A DNA stretch of 64,000 nucleotides from an uncultured Shewanella sp. (lineage in GTDB: Bacteria; Pseudomonadota; Gammaproteobacteria; Enterobacterales; Shewanellaceae): assembly GCA_947503555.1 (NCBI GenBank), contig CANNEE010000016.1, positions 1-64,000 of the forward strand, given 5' to 3'. The first letter of the stretch is position 1, and every line of letters starts with the position of its first letter. Positions 26,396 to 34,122 of the stretch are shown here, piece after piece. The notes below the pieces were generated by a model. That model was not told the DNA's origin. It saw only the letters and a program-made list of their open reading frames with translations, and did no database searches. Position numbers and translations under genes: made by a program.

Positions 26396-28288
26396 CTAAG
26401 CTTTTGCTTGCACGAGATAATAATCTCCTGGTAACAGAGTTGCTGCAATTTTTTGCTTTTGTGTACTTATCTCTGAGGTAGGTAAACCGACGGCTCTGAG
26501 TTTTTCAGATAAGGCAGCAGTGTGTTGCTCTAATTGATTGAGCAGATAAGTACTCTCACTTTTAAATATCAGATTGAGACCATTTTGATGTTTATGTGCC
26601 TGAATCAGCATTGGGCCATGGGTAAGATTAAATTTTAGCTGTAGGCGCCAACCTGATTCATCTGAGTCATCTGTTTCGGTTTTTTCAAAGTGTCCTTCAA
26701 ATTGTTCGTATTTATTATTCAGTTGATAGGGTAGGTTGAAATACCAGTTTATTCCCTGTTGATCTAGTGAGCTTGCTTGTTGGTAGAGTTGAACGGATTG
26801 GGCTAACTGAGCTGTTTTTTCCAACGTCCCCGTTCTGGCTAACTGTGACAGTAAATTGGACTCTATTTGATGGCGTTGTTGTAATTTTTGTAATTGTTTA
26901 AATAGCTGTTGACTGAGCTTGGTGCCATTGGTTGTGGACTTTACCCCTAGTAATAATTGAAATATCACTGTTAGCGCACCTGCATTGGCTAATGCAGATA
27001 AATTGGTTTGCGTGCTCGTTGCTGTCACCGGCAAGGGGTGATTAATATCCAGCAAGCTGGTGGTGAGCAGTTCTTGCTTAAGTAACTCAGGTTTTGCTAG
27101 CTCCAAAAGGTTTGCTGGAAAAAATTGAGGTAACTTGGTCGCTAGCTTGGAGAATAAAGCCTGGGAGGGTGCTGACGTGTCTTGTGTGTTTGTTATCTGG
27201 GCTTGCCCCTGAGTGCTTAACTTTGAGTTAGGTGCTGCTAGGGACTCGAGAGTGGATGCTAAAGATTGGCTAACCCGTTTTAGTTGTGATGCCAAGGATG
27301 GTGTCTTTGGATTTATTGCCGATTGGGAAGGCAACTGTTCTTCTTGTATAGGAGAATTAGATATCTGGGGTTGGGGCTTATTCCCAGGAGATATGTTTGC
27401 TTTGGCAACATGTGCCTCTAGACTAGAAACTGTATTTGCTAACGAGCCTTTAGCCGTTCGTCCTTGATATGCAGAGGCGAGCTCACTGCTAGTCATTTTT
27501 TTCAATGATTGACAGAGTTTATTGGCAAGCTCTATCCCTTTATCATTCAAGATAAGCGTATTGCTATCCTTAGTCGAGGTTGAAGGTTGTGAGGTAGCGA
27601 GCTGTTTTATAAGCTGCCTATAGAGTGCTGCAGACTCGAGGCGAGTGCGAACTTCTTCCGTGTTAGTGCTACTTTGCGTCGATAGAGGTTTAGTCTCAGA
27701 GTTAGACAGAGGAGTCAGTATGACTTCAGTTTTCTTGATGATAGGTGAAAGGCTAAGTTGTAGTTCACCTTTTATGTTTACGATAGTCGCATCATAGCGG
27801 CCTGGTTTGAGAGTCGGTTCCTGCAACATCAGGGCCGCTTGATTATTTATGACTAACTGCTTTCCTGAAAGCTGTCCTTCACCTAAGCGGTAGCCGTTTT
27901 GCTGGCCGATAAGTTGTGCCAACTGGCTGGGTGAGATGCCATTTATTTTTAGCAACTTAGTTATCGAGTTGGGAAGAGGCATAAGGTGAGGTTTTGCTAT
28001 CGCTATGAGCTGTCTATGTAACTTTTCAGGTAAGCCTGTGTCAGGCTGTTTTGCTTGGCGTAGACTTGGGGCGAGCAGGTAGCCAAAAGCATTAAGCAAT
28101 TGAGCTCTGGTGTTTGAAGTTGAATATTGTATTTGAAACTGACTGTTGCGTATTGTGAGACTGTCACCCGATTGACTGAAGTCTAGCTTGACGCTATTTG
28201 TCGTGTTATTGGGGCCGGAATAAGCTTGTCTTGAATGATGACTTTCTTTAGACGGTCTGCTTGCTATAACGGTTTTATTAAGCTCCAT
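26396..28288 (-). CDS. FliK-like C-terminal-domain protein
   Basis: A 630-residue protein, Ser/Gln/Thr-rich and low in complexity through the middle (about residues 190-420), without a signal peptide. The last 110 residues (GWRLQLKFNLTHGPMLIQ, then LLNQLEQHTAALSEKLRAVGL) have the pattern of the FliK hook-length-control C domain. It is translated just before an FlhB-tail homologue. The pair recalls ylqG-ylqH of Bacillus, and it lies far from any flagellar operon in this window. The function is unknown; hook-length control or a side role in type III export are possible. Confidence 0.7.
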   Translation of the reverse strand: MELNKTVIASRPSKESHHSRQAYSGPNNTTNSVKLDFSQSGDSLTIRNSQFQIQYSTSNTRAQLLNAFGYLLAPSLRQAKQPDTGLPEKLHRQLIAIAKPHLMPLPNSITKLLKINGISPSQLAQLIGQQNGYRLGEGQLSGKQLVINNQAALMLQEPTLKPGRYDATIVNIKGELQLSLSPIIKKTEVILTPLSNSETKPLSTQSSTNTEEVRTRLESAALYRQLIKQLATSQPSTSTKDSNTLILNDKGIELANKLCQSLKKMTSSELASAYQGRTAKGSLANTVSSLEAHVAKANISPGNKPQPQISNSPIQEEQLPSQSAINPKTPSLASQLKRVSQSLASTLESLAAPNSKLSTQGQAQITNTQDTSAPSQALFSKLATKLPQFFPANLLELAKPELLKQELLTTSLLDINHPLPVTATSTQTNLSALANAGALTVIFQLLLGVKSTTNGTKLSQQLFKQLQKLQQRHQIESNLLSQLARTGTLEKTAQLAQSVQLYQQASSLDQQGINWYFNLPYQLNNKYEQFEGHFEKTETDDSDESGWRLQLKFNLTHGPMLIQAHKHQNGLNLIFKSESTYLLNQLEQHTAALSEKLRAVGLPTSEISTQKQKIAATLLPGDYYLVQAKA

Positions 28289-28607
28289 AGCACTTCCAGG
28301 ACGTAAACGGGATTAGCTACCACTTTATCATAGTTTTTCTATCAAGCCTTTTGCTAAGTGATTTGTTATGATTGCTCGGTTTTATGTATAACTTGGGCTT
28401 TTTCTTACTTACACATGTATCGTTTTGTAGCTATTTGAAGGAGGTAGGGGATTTTGAGGGCTGAAAAGTTGATTTTTTTATTTTCGAGCCTACATTAATC
28501 CTTTTGGTTATACATTCTATTGTGACTGTCTTGAGCTTCTCAGGATTTCACGGTTTTTTTACTTTTTTAATGAAACATTCCTAAGCAAGTAAGGTCGCTT
28601 TAAAGAG
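28289..28607. other. Divergent gap between the FliK-like gene and mlaA
   Basis: 319 bp of AT-rich sequence that should contain both promoters. I found no -35/-10 pair, operator or structure that I would defend. Confidence 0.4.
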
Positions 28608-29408
28608 ATGAATATGAAGTTCAAATGGGTAACTCCATGGATGGTGATGGCAGGAATTATGCCTTTCTATAGCGCTGCAGAGTCCAGTGATGATGGAAGG
28701 CAGAGCAGTGGTGAAGATACAGCGCAGGTTAAAGTGGTCTATGATGACCCTAGGGACCCATTTGAATCTATTAACAGGGTCATGTGGGATTTTAATTATC
28801 ATGTTATGGACAAGTTGGTCTACCGTCCCGCTGCCCATGGATACAATGAATATGTGCCTTTGCCAGTAAAGTCTGGTTTGGACAACTTTGTCTATAATTT
28901 CGATGAACCAAGCTCTTTGGTAAATAACCTGCTTCAGGGGAAATGGAAATGGGCGGCGAATGCAGGTGGTCGTTTTACTATTAATACGACGATTGGTTTG
29001 CTTGGTGTGATTGACGTGGCTGATATGATGGGCATGCCTCGCAAGCGCGATGAGTTTGGTGAGGTACTTGGTTACTATGGTGTACCCGATGGCCCCTATT
29101 TTATGGTGCCATTTTTAGGTCCCTATGTTGCCCGTGAAATAGCTGGTGACTGGGTCGATGGTCTATACTTCCCATTATCAGAGTTTACCATGTGGCAGTC
29201 AGCATTAAAGTGGGGCATAAAAGGCTTAAGCAAGCGTGCCGCAGCAATTGATCAGGAAAGATTATTAGATAATGCTCTAGACCCTTATATCTTTGTAAAG
29301 GATGCTTACTTTCAGCATGTTGATTACAAGGTGTATGATGGTGATATTCCAAATAATGAGCAAGAAGATGATGAACTCTTAGAGGATTACTTAGAAGAGC
29401 TCGAGTAA
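28608..29408 (+). CDS. mlaA: MlaA/VacJ-family outer-membrane protein lacking the lipobox cysteine
   Basis: MlaA is the outer-membrane part of the Mla pathway, which removes misplaced phospholipids from the outer leaflet. The 266-residue protein has the family motifs DPFESINRVMWDFNYHVMD near residue 48, LDNFVYNFDEPSSLVNNLLQGK near 85, GRFTINTTIGLLGVIDVAD near 115, GYYGVPDGPYFMVPFLGP near 150 and DPYIFVKDAYFQ near 227. E. coli MlaA is a lipoprotein, but the signal peptide here (ending about SAAESS) has no cysteine at all. An acidic tail follows. The ATG at 28614 is an alternative start. Confidence 0.88.
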   Translation: MNMKFKWVTPWMVMAGIMPFYSAAESSDDGRQSSGEDTAQVKVVYDDPRDPFESINRVMWDFNYHVMDKLVYRPAAHGYNEYVPLPVKSGLDNFVYNFDEPSSLVNNLLQGKWKWAANAGGRFTINTTIGLLGVIDVADMMGMPRKRDEFGEVLGYYGVPDGPYFMVPFLGPYVAREIAGDWVDGLYFPLSEFTMWQSALKWGIKGLSKRAAAIDQERLLDNALDPYIFVKDAYFQHVDYKVYDGDIPNNEQEDDELLEDYLEELE

Positions 29409-29551
29409 CTCTTTGACAGTTAAGATAGATGAGTGGCTTAAGGCGGTCACTCTAATCTATTAACATTGGATATCAGTTGATTCTGTGTCCTTGATTAGAC
29501 AACAAACATAATGCCTTTTTCCTTAGCGAATAGCTCCCTTGGAGATTTTTT

Positions 29552-30646
29552 ATGGCGCTAAATGATGTTTCGGTTCTTCTCGTCGAAGATGATCCGGTTT
29601 TTCGACAACTTGTTTCTAGCTTTTTACACGGGCGTGGCGCTAAGGTTATTGAAGCTGAAGACGGTGAGCAAGGGCTTGCTTACTTTAAAAATACGCAATT
29701 TGACATAGTCTTAGCTGACTTAAGTATGCCCCGCATGGGGGGATTAGCTATGCTAAAGGCGATGGCAAAGTTAGACCCTATTACTCCCTCTATTGTGATT
29801 TCTGGTAATCAAGTGATGGCTGATGTCGTCGAAGCCTTACGTTTGGGGGCGAGTGATTACCTAGTAAAACCTGTTGCAGATCTTTTTATCATTGAGCAAG
29901 CGATAAAGCAGAGTCTCGTCAATGGCCAGAATAGCCAAGAGGAGAGTGACCTACTATCCATGAGTGAGCTTAATGATAATCTAGTATTGTTAGAGCAAAA
30001 TACGGAAGCTGCCAAAGCTGTTCAGCAACAGCTATTTCCTCAATCATGTATCCAATATCCTAATGCTCAAGTCGATTACAGCCTATTTCGAACCGATGAT
30101 GTTAGTGCTTACTTCATTGACTCCGCACAAGTAGGAAGTGAACATTTGATTGTGTACCTGGCCCACTTTCAACCCCATAGCAATCGCTGTGCCTTTGCCA
30201 GTGTGCTTTTACGTAGCTTTGTTAATGAGAAGCTCAAGAGCTTTCGAAATGGCACCAGTCAAACCGTTATTGAGCCATATAATATGCTGACCTATCTTAA
30301 TGAGCGTATGGCTAAATCAGGTTTAGAGATCTATGCCGATATAACCTATATCGCGATAGAACTTAATCAGTTTAGGGCAGGTATCGCCAAAGCGGGTAAA
30401 GGTCTAACTTGTTACCTGCGTAATACAGAAGGCTTAAGTCCATTGGCATTAGCCGACTCTCTACAGTTGGGTATGCTAGAGTGGGGCTCACCAAGTACCC
30501 AGTTTCGTAGTTTATTGCCGGGTGAAAGCCTCTGCATTGTTACTCATCAAGCTGGATTAAGAGATAGGCTAATGCTCAACGAGTTCTGTGGCGTGGTTTA
30601 TGATGCCAAAGCTAATCAAGGTGGTTATCTTCAACTGAGCATATAG
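29552..30646 (+). CDS. rssB: RssB-like response regulator (RpoS adaptor for ClpXP)
   Basis: RssB binds the stress sigma factor RpoS and delivers it to ClpXP. The 364-residue protein has an N-terminal receiver domain (VLLVEDDPVFRQL at residue 8, phospho-acceptor Asp near 56 in DIVLADLSMPRM, and Lys near 108 in YLVKPV) and a C-terminal degenerate PP2C-like domain. The receiver aligns well with remembered E. coli RssB (MPRMxGL, MAD-x-x-x-ALRLG, LVKPV-x-DL), and so does the linker AAKAVQQQLFPQ. The PP2C-like part lacks clear metal-binding Asp motifs. RpoS control is an inference from the family. Confidence 0.75.
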   Translation: MALNDVSVLLVEDDPVFRQLVSSFLHGRGAKVIEAEDGEQGLAYFKNTQFDIVLADLSMPRMGGLAMLKAMAKLDPITPSIVISGNQVMADVVEALRLGASDYLVKPVADLFIIEQAIKQSLVNGQNSQEESDLLSMSELNDNLVLLEQNTEAAKAVQQQLFPQSCIQYPNAQVDYSLFRTDDVSAYFIDSAQVGSEHLIVYLAHFQPHSNRCAFASVLLRSFVNEKLKSFRNGTSQTVIEPYNMLTYLNERMAKSGLEIYADITYIAIELNQFRAGIAKAGKGLTCYLRNTEGLSPLALADSLQLGMLEWGSPSTQFRSLLPGESLCIVTHQAGLRDRLMLNEFCGVVYDAKANQGGYLQLSI

Positions 30647-30677
30647 TTTTTAACAGGCTCAATTCGCTTGATTCATA

Positions 30678-30716
30678 GAAAAGGCCTCATCGTTTTGCAG
30701 CGATGAGGCCTTCTTA
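30678..30716. terminator. Bidirectional terminator between rssB and the POT gene
   Basis: Perfect 12-bp stem AAGGCCTCATCG / CGATGAGGCCTT with an 8-nt loop between convergent genes. T-rich sequence lies on the plus side and A-rich on the other, so it may serve both. Confidence 0.88.
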
Positions 30717-30734
30717 TTTGATGGTTATTGTTTA

Positions 30735-32213
30735 TTAGTGAGTAGTCTTAATACCTTCATGCTCACCAGTCACAGCAATTTCTTCTTCCAAAGCTTCTTC
30801 TTCGGTGTGATGAGCTTTGTCTTCAGCGCCATGCATCCAGTCAACTAGCTTATCAGCCATGAAGTAGAGGATGACACCTGAAAGTACTGCTGTAATTGCA
30901 ATACCTGCAAAGATAGACATAGCGTTGGCAAGTTGTTCTTCTTTTCCGCCACCATGGCCAATGAATGAGCCTACAACACCGCCAATTTTGTTTGCAGCAG
31001 CAACGAATAGGAACCAAGCCCCCATCATTAGCGAGGCTAGACGAAGTGGTGCAAGCTTAGTCACCATAGATAGGCCGATAGGTGAAAGGCAAAGTTCGCC
31101 CATAGTATGGAAGAAGTAAGCTCCCACTAACCACCACATGCTAGATTTAGCAGTTGGGTCACCACCCATTTCCATTACAGCGCCGATCATAAATAGGAAG
31201 CCAAGGCCAAGTAGAACTAGACCAAGTGCAAATTTAACTGGAGAGTTTGGTTCTCTCTTACCTAAACGAACCCAAATCGATGCGATAACAGGTGCAAAGA
31301 TTACGATGAACATGGCATTAAGAGATTGGAACCAAGTTGTTGGGACTTCAAAAGAGCCGATCATGCGATCTGTGAAGTCGTTGGTAAATAGGTTCATCAA
31401 GCCGCCGGCTTGCTCAAAACCTGCCCAGAAGATAATAGTAAATAGACCCATTACCATGATGACTTTGATACGGTCACGCTCAACCTTGGTTAGTGGCTCT
31501 TTACGTACTTCACCTTTTTCAGCATTGCGCTGTTTTTCTAGCTTAGCAGCTGGTACACGACCGATATCACCCAGTAGTTTTTGAGCAAATACCATTTGTA
31601 TGATAAGTGAAAGTACCATACCAATACCGGCAGTTAGGAAGCCCATTTGGAAGTTGCCGTCAAAATGAGCAACAACTGACCCTACAACAATACCTGATAG
31701 GAAAGCACCAACGTTAATACCCATATAGAAGATGGTGAATGCGCCATCACGTCTATGGTCACCTTCTTCATATAGGTCACCCACCATGGTAGAAATATTT
31801 GGCTTAAATAGACCATTACCTATGATAAGAGTGAATAGACCTACGTAAAATACTTCGGTTTCCATACCTGGGATCCAAGCATGGGGAAGTGCAAGGGTAA
31901 ATTGGCCTATTGCCATCAATGCACCACCAAACATGATGGCCTTACGTTGACCCATCACGTTATCGGCCAACCAGCCACCAAATAATGGTGTTAAGTATAC
32001 TAGTGCGGTAAATGTTCCGTATAGAGAAATTGCATCGGCTTGAGTCCAGCCTAGACCGTGGCCGCCTTCGCTTTGTACTTTATCAACTAGGTACAATACT
32101 AAGATTGCACGCATCGCGTAGTAACTGAATCTTTCCCATAACTCAGTTGTAAACAATAGGAATAGCCCGGAAGGGTGCCCTAATGTTGTTCCTTGAGGTT
32201 TAGTTACGCTCAT
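30735..32213 (-). CDS. POT-family proton-dependent oligopeptide transporter
   Basis: Imports di- and tripeptides with protons across the inner membrane. The 492-residue protein has the family signature ELWERFSYYAMR near residue 24 (ExxERFxYY), about 14 hydrophobic segments, the second signature GNGLFKPNISTMVGDLY near 130 and FTIFYMGINVGAFLSG near 157. The tail is acidic and His-rich (HHTEEEALEEE). Which dtp paralogue it matches cannot be told. It stands alone, divergent from rfaH. Confidence 0.93.
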   Translation of the reverse strand: MSVTKPQGTTLGHPSGLFLLFTTELWERFSYYAMRAILVLYLVDKVQSEGGHGLGWTQADAISLYGTFTALVYLTPLFGGWLADNVMGQRKAIMFGGALMAIGQFTLALPHAWIPGMETEVFYVGLFTLIIGNGLFKPNISTMVGDLYEEGDHRRDGAFTIFYMGINVGAFLSGIVVGSVVAHFDGNFQMGFLTAGIGMVLSLIIQMVFAQKLLGDIGRVPAAKLEKQRNAEKGEVRKEPLTKVERDRIKVIMVMGLFTIIFWAGFEQAGGLMNLFTNDFTDRMIGSFEVPTTWFQSLNAMFIVIFAPVIASIWVRLGKREPNSPVKFALGLVLLGLGFLFMIGAVMEMGGDPTAKSSMWWLVGAYFFHTMGELCLSPIGLSMVTKLAPLRLASLMMGAWFLFVAAANKIGGVVGSFIGHGGGKEEQLANAMSIFAGIAITAVLSGVILYFMADKLVDWMHGAEDKAHHTEEEALEEEIAVTGEHEGIKTTH

Positions 32214-32624
32214 TTTAATATTTCCACCTTGCTTGTGATTGCCTGTAGAAAATGACTACAGAAAATATAATTGCGTTAAGTAATCAAGGCTTATAGAAGA
32301 CTTCAATAAGCATGGTGTTCTTAATTACTTTTAGCTTGCTATTATGGTTTGTTTTTATAGTAATTAATTTAGTGCTTACTATCTCTGCTGCACCATACTC
32401 TCAGCAGGTTTGACTAAATCTACCTTGTATACCCTTTTAGCCGTATAAAAGTCAATTCTTGCTAGCATTAAAGCTCCACGATGCCTACATTTTGTTCACA
32501 TATGGAACAAGTCTATTTTGGGAGTGAAATATCAAGTAAAAAGTAGTGTATCGGCTTTCCATTGCAGTTGGATGTTTGCTAGTATCATCGGCCGTGATTT
32601 GGAAGTCGCAAGTAGTTAGATGAG
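32214..32624. other. POT / rfaH divergent intergenic region
   Basis: 411 bp of AT-rich DNA. The only structure I would note is an imperfect palindrome at 32492-32510; promoters of both genes should be here, but none is obvious. Confidence 0.4.
32492..32510. promoter_or_regulatory. Palindromic operator-like site upstream of rfaH
   Basis: TTGTTC and GAACAA flank a 7-bp centre containing CATATG, about 115 bp before rfaH. The dyad is seen directly; the regulator is unknown. Confidence 0.3.
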
Positions 32625-33116
32625 ATGAAAGCTTGGTATTTAGTTTACTGTAAATCAAAAAATGAAGAACGAGCCAAGCTCAACCTAATGATGCAAGGGG
32701 TTGAAAGCTATTTCCCCATGTTTATGGAAGACAAACTGATCAAAGGCAAGAAAGTAACAAAACGTGTGCCTTTGTTTCCTAACTATCTCTTTGTTTATTT
32801 CGATCCAGCTCAGTTTAGTGTCAGTCGCTTACATTCAACACGAGGAGTTTCTCGAATTGTGGGGTGTGGTGAGGTCATTCAGCCGATTGACTCGAATATT
32901 ATTAAGGTAATTAAAAGCAGGGAACTCGAGTCAAAGGAGCTCGTTGTCACAGATATATCTCAAGGAAGTAAAGTTCGAGTTGTGGATGGTCCCTTTATTG
33001 AGCTCGATGGCGTGTATGAACAGAGTTGTGGTAAGGAGCGCTGCCAGATATTGCTTACCATTATGGGGAAGACGCAGAATGTCACATTACCCCTTTCGAG
33101 CATTCAAGCTATCTAG
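32625..33116 (+). CDS. rfaH: Transcription antiterminator RfaH (NusG paralogue)
   Basis: RfaH is recruited to RNA polymerase paused at an ops element and lets it read through long surface-polysaccharide operons. The 163-residue protein has the NGN domain (MKAWYLVYCKSKNEERAKLNL, then VPLFPNYLFVYFD near residue 48 and STRGVSRIVGCGE near 72) and a short C-terminal KOW-like part (GSKVRVVDGPFIELDGVYE near 110). An ops element lies 470 bp downstream, so this copy probably serves the adjoining cluster. It may or may not be the only rfaH of the genome. Confidence 0.93.
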   Translation: MKAWYLVYCKSKNEERAKLNLMMQGVESYFPMFMEDKLIKGKKVTKRVPLFPNYLFVYFDPAQFSVSRLHSTRGVSRIVGCGEVIQPIDSNIIKVIKSRELESKELVVTDISQGSKVRVVDGPFIELDGVYEQSCGKERCQILLTIMGKTQNVTLPLSSIQAI

Positions 33117-33585
33117 TAAGTTAAATGGGATAAACCTTGTAGGATATTTGCCATAGTTTGGTGGTTAATGCCGAAGATATTAGCTTTACCTTTTACTTGC
33201 GCTTACCTTTTAACTTTATATTAAACAATTGCTTAGGTTTTTCTGTTTGTGTGCTTTAATCAGTTTGTAAATTATAAAGCATGATAATGAAGCTCACGTA
33301 CAGCGTATGGCTTTTTATTGTGCAGCAAATTAATGCGTATTCGATATAATAGCGGCGCTAATTTTTTGCTAACGGTCAAAACCTTGACTTGCGACAATTT
33401 ATTAACACTAGATTCAGCTAGTCGCAGTTTGTTACTGTGTAGCACTTTAGTGCCACCTTTATTGCTTACGAAGTTAAAAAGTAGCAAAGAACGTGTCGCT
33501 TAATTGATGGCCAAGTCTAAAAAGGTTATCAAGGTACAATCTCATTTTTCTTGTTAGAAGGGCAATTTTGGAGCCGTAACCAATG

Positions 33586-33597
33586 GGCGGTAGCGTG
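33586..33597 (+). promoter_or_regulatory. ops element (RfaH recruitment site)
   Basis: GGCGGTAGCGTG is a full match to the ops core GGCGGTAGNNTG. It is followed by a small TGCCT-GAA-AGGCA hairpin. Confidence 0.9.
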
Positions 33598-33609
33598 CCT
33601 GAAAGGCAT

Positions 33610-33646
33610 CAAATGAAAAGTTTCATTTGTTGAGCGATAGCCGAAG
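33610..33646 (+). repeat. 37-bp leader repeat, copy 1
   Basis: Begins with the palindrome CAAATGAAA-AG-TTTCATTTG, then TTGAGCGATAGCCGAAG. The copy at 33807-33843 is identical. Confidence 0.9.
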
Positions 33647-33713
33647 ACCTCTCGATAACTGCTCCTGCGTTATTCTATTTACCTACATCCATGTAGGCAT
33701 GGCCGCCACGCGG

Positions 33714-33725
33714 AACGGTAGCGTG
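33714..33725 (+). promoter_or_regulatory. Second, degenerate ops-like element
   Basis: AACGGTAGCGTG matches ops at 10 of 12 positions and, like the first copy, is followed by GCCTGAA. Confidence 0.55.
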
Positions 33726-33806
33726 CCTGAAGGGTGAGAAATCGTAGGTTTACTCTCGAACGAGAGGCAGGAAGCCGAACTGGCTTTTGCTATAGGGATA
33801 TACTTT

Positions 33807-33843
33807 CAAATGAAAAGTTTCATTTGTTGAGCGATAGCCGAAG
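33807..33843 (+). repeat. 37-bp leader repeat, copy 2
   Basis: Identical to 33610-33646, including the CAAATGAAA/TTTCATTTG palindrome. Each copy lies downstream of an ops-like element, suggesting duplication of the ops unit. Confidence 0.9.
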
Positions 33844-34122
33844 CTCTGTGAACAACTCGTGGTTAATTGCGCGTTTAAAAAATAAATTATTACTTGATGC
33901 AGACATTTGGAATGTGTTGGGAATCACTATTGGTTGCTTCTTGGTAACTCAGTAATTCTGTAACTTGAGGTTAGGTTTTACTCGGTGTCTTTGTACTCTA
34001 AAAATCGTACTGTCATAATCAGCAATCGCCTTTGCTTAGCATATTACTAGGCTTTATCTGCCTCTCCCTAGGTGGGGGCGAGCTTGTTAGCAGCATAACT
34101 TTATTAATTAATCTGGAGATAA

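Larger units (their letters stand above)
33117..34122. other. 1-kb leader of the polysaccharide operon (JUMPStart region)
   Basis: No gene was recognised in this 1,006-bp stretch. It holds an ops element, a second degenerate ops, two copies of a 37-bp repeat with an internal palindrome, and several small hairpins (33682-33697, 33753-33766, 33772-33786). A TATAAT at 33345-33350 is a possible -10 without a good -35. The operon's promoter is probably upstream of 33580. Confidence 0.7.

Noticed and set aside
30871-31584. Plus-strand frames inside the POT transporter gene
   Set aside because: The minus-strand transporter has full family motifs; the plus-strand products are mirror artefacts.
33610-33843. 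Two identical 37-bp repeats as a minimal CRISPR
   Set aside because: Only two copies, 160 bp apart, with no regular spacer and no cas genes.
33734-33955. 73-codon frame in the polysaccharide leader
   Set aside because: It runs through the ops repeat, hairpins and the 37-bp repeat, and shows no domain.
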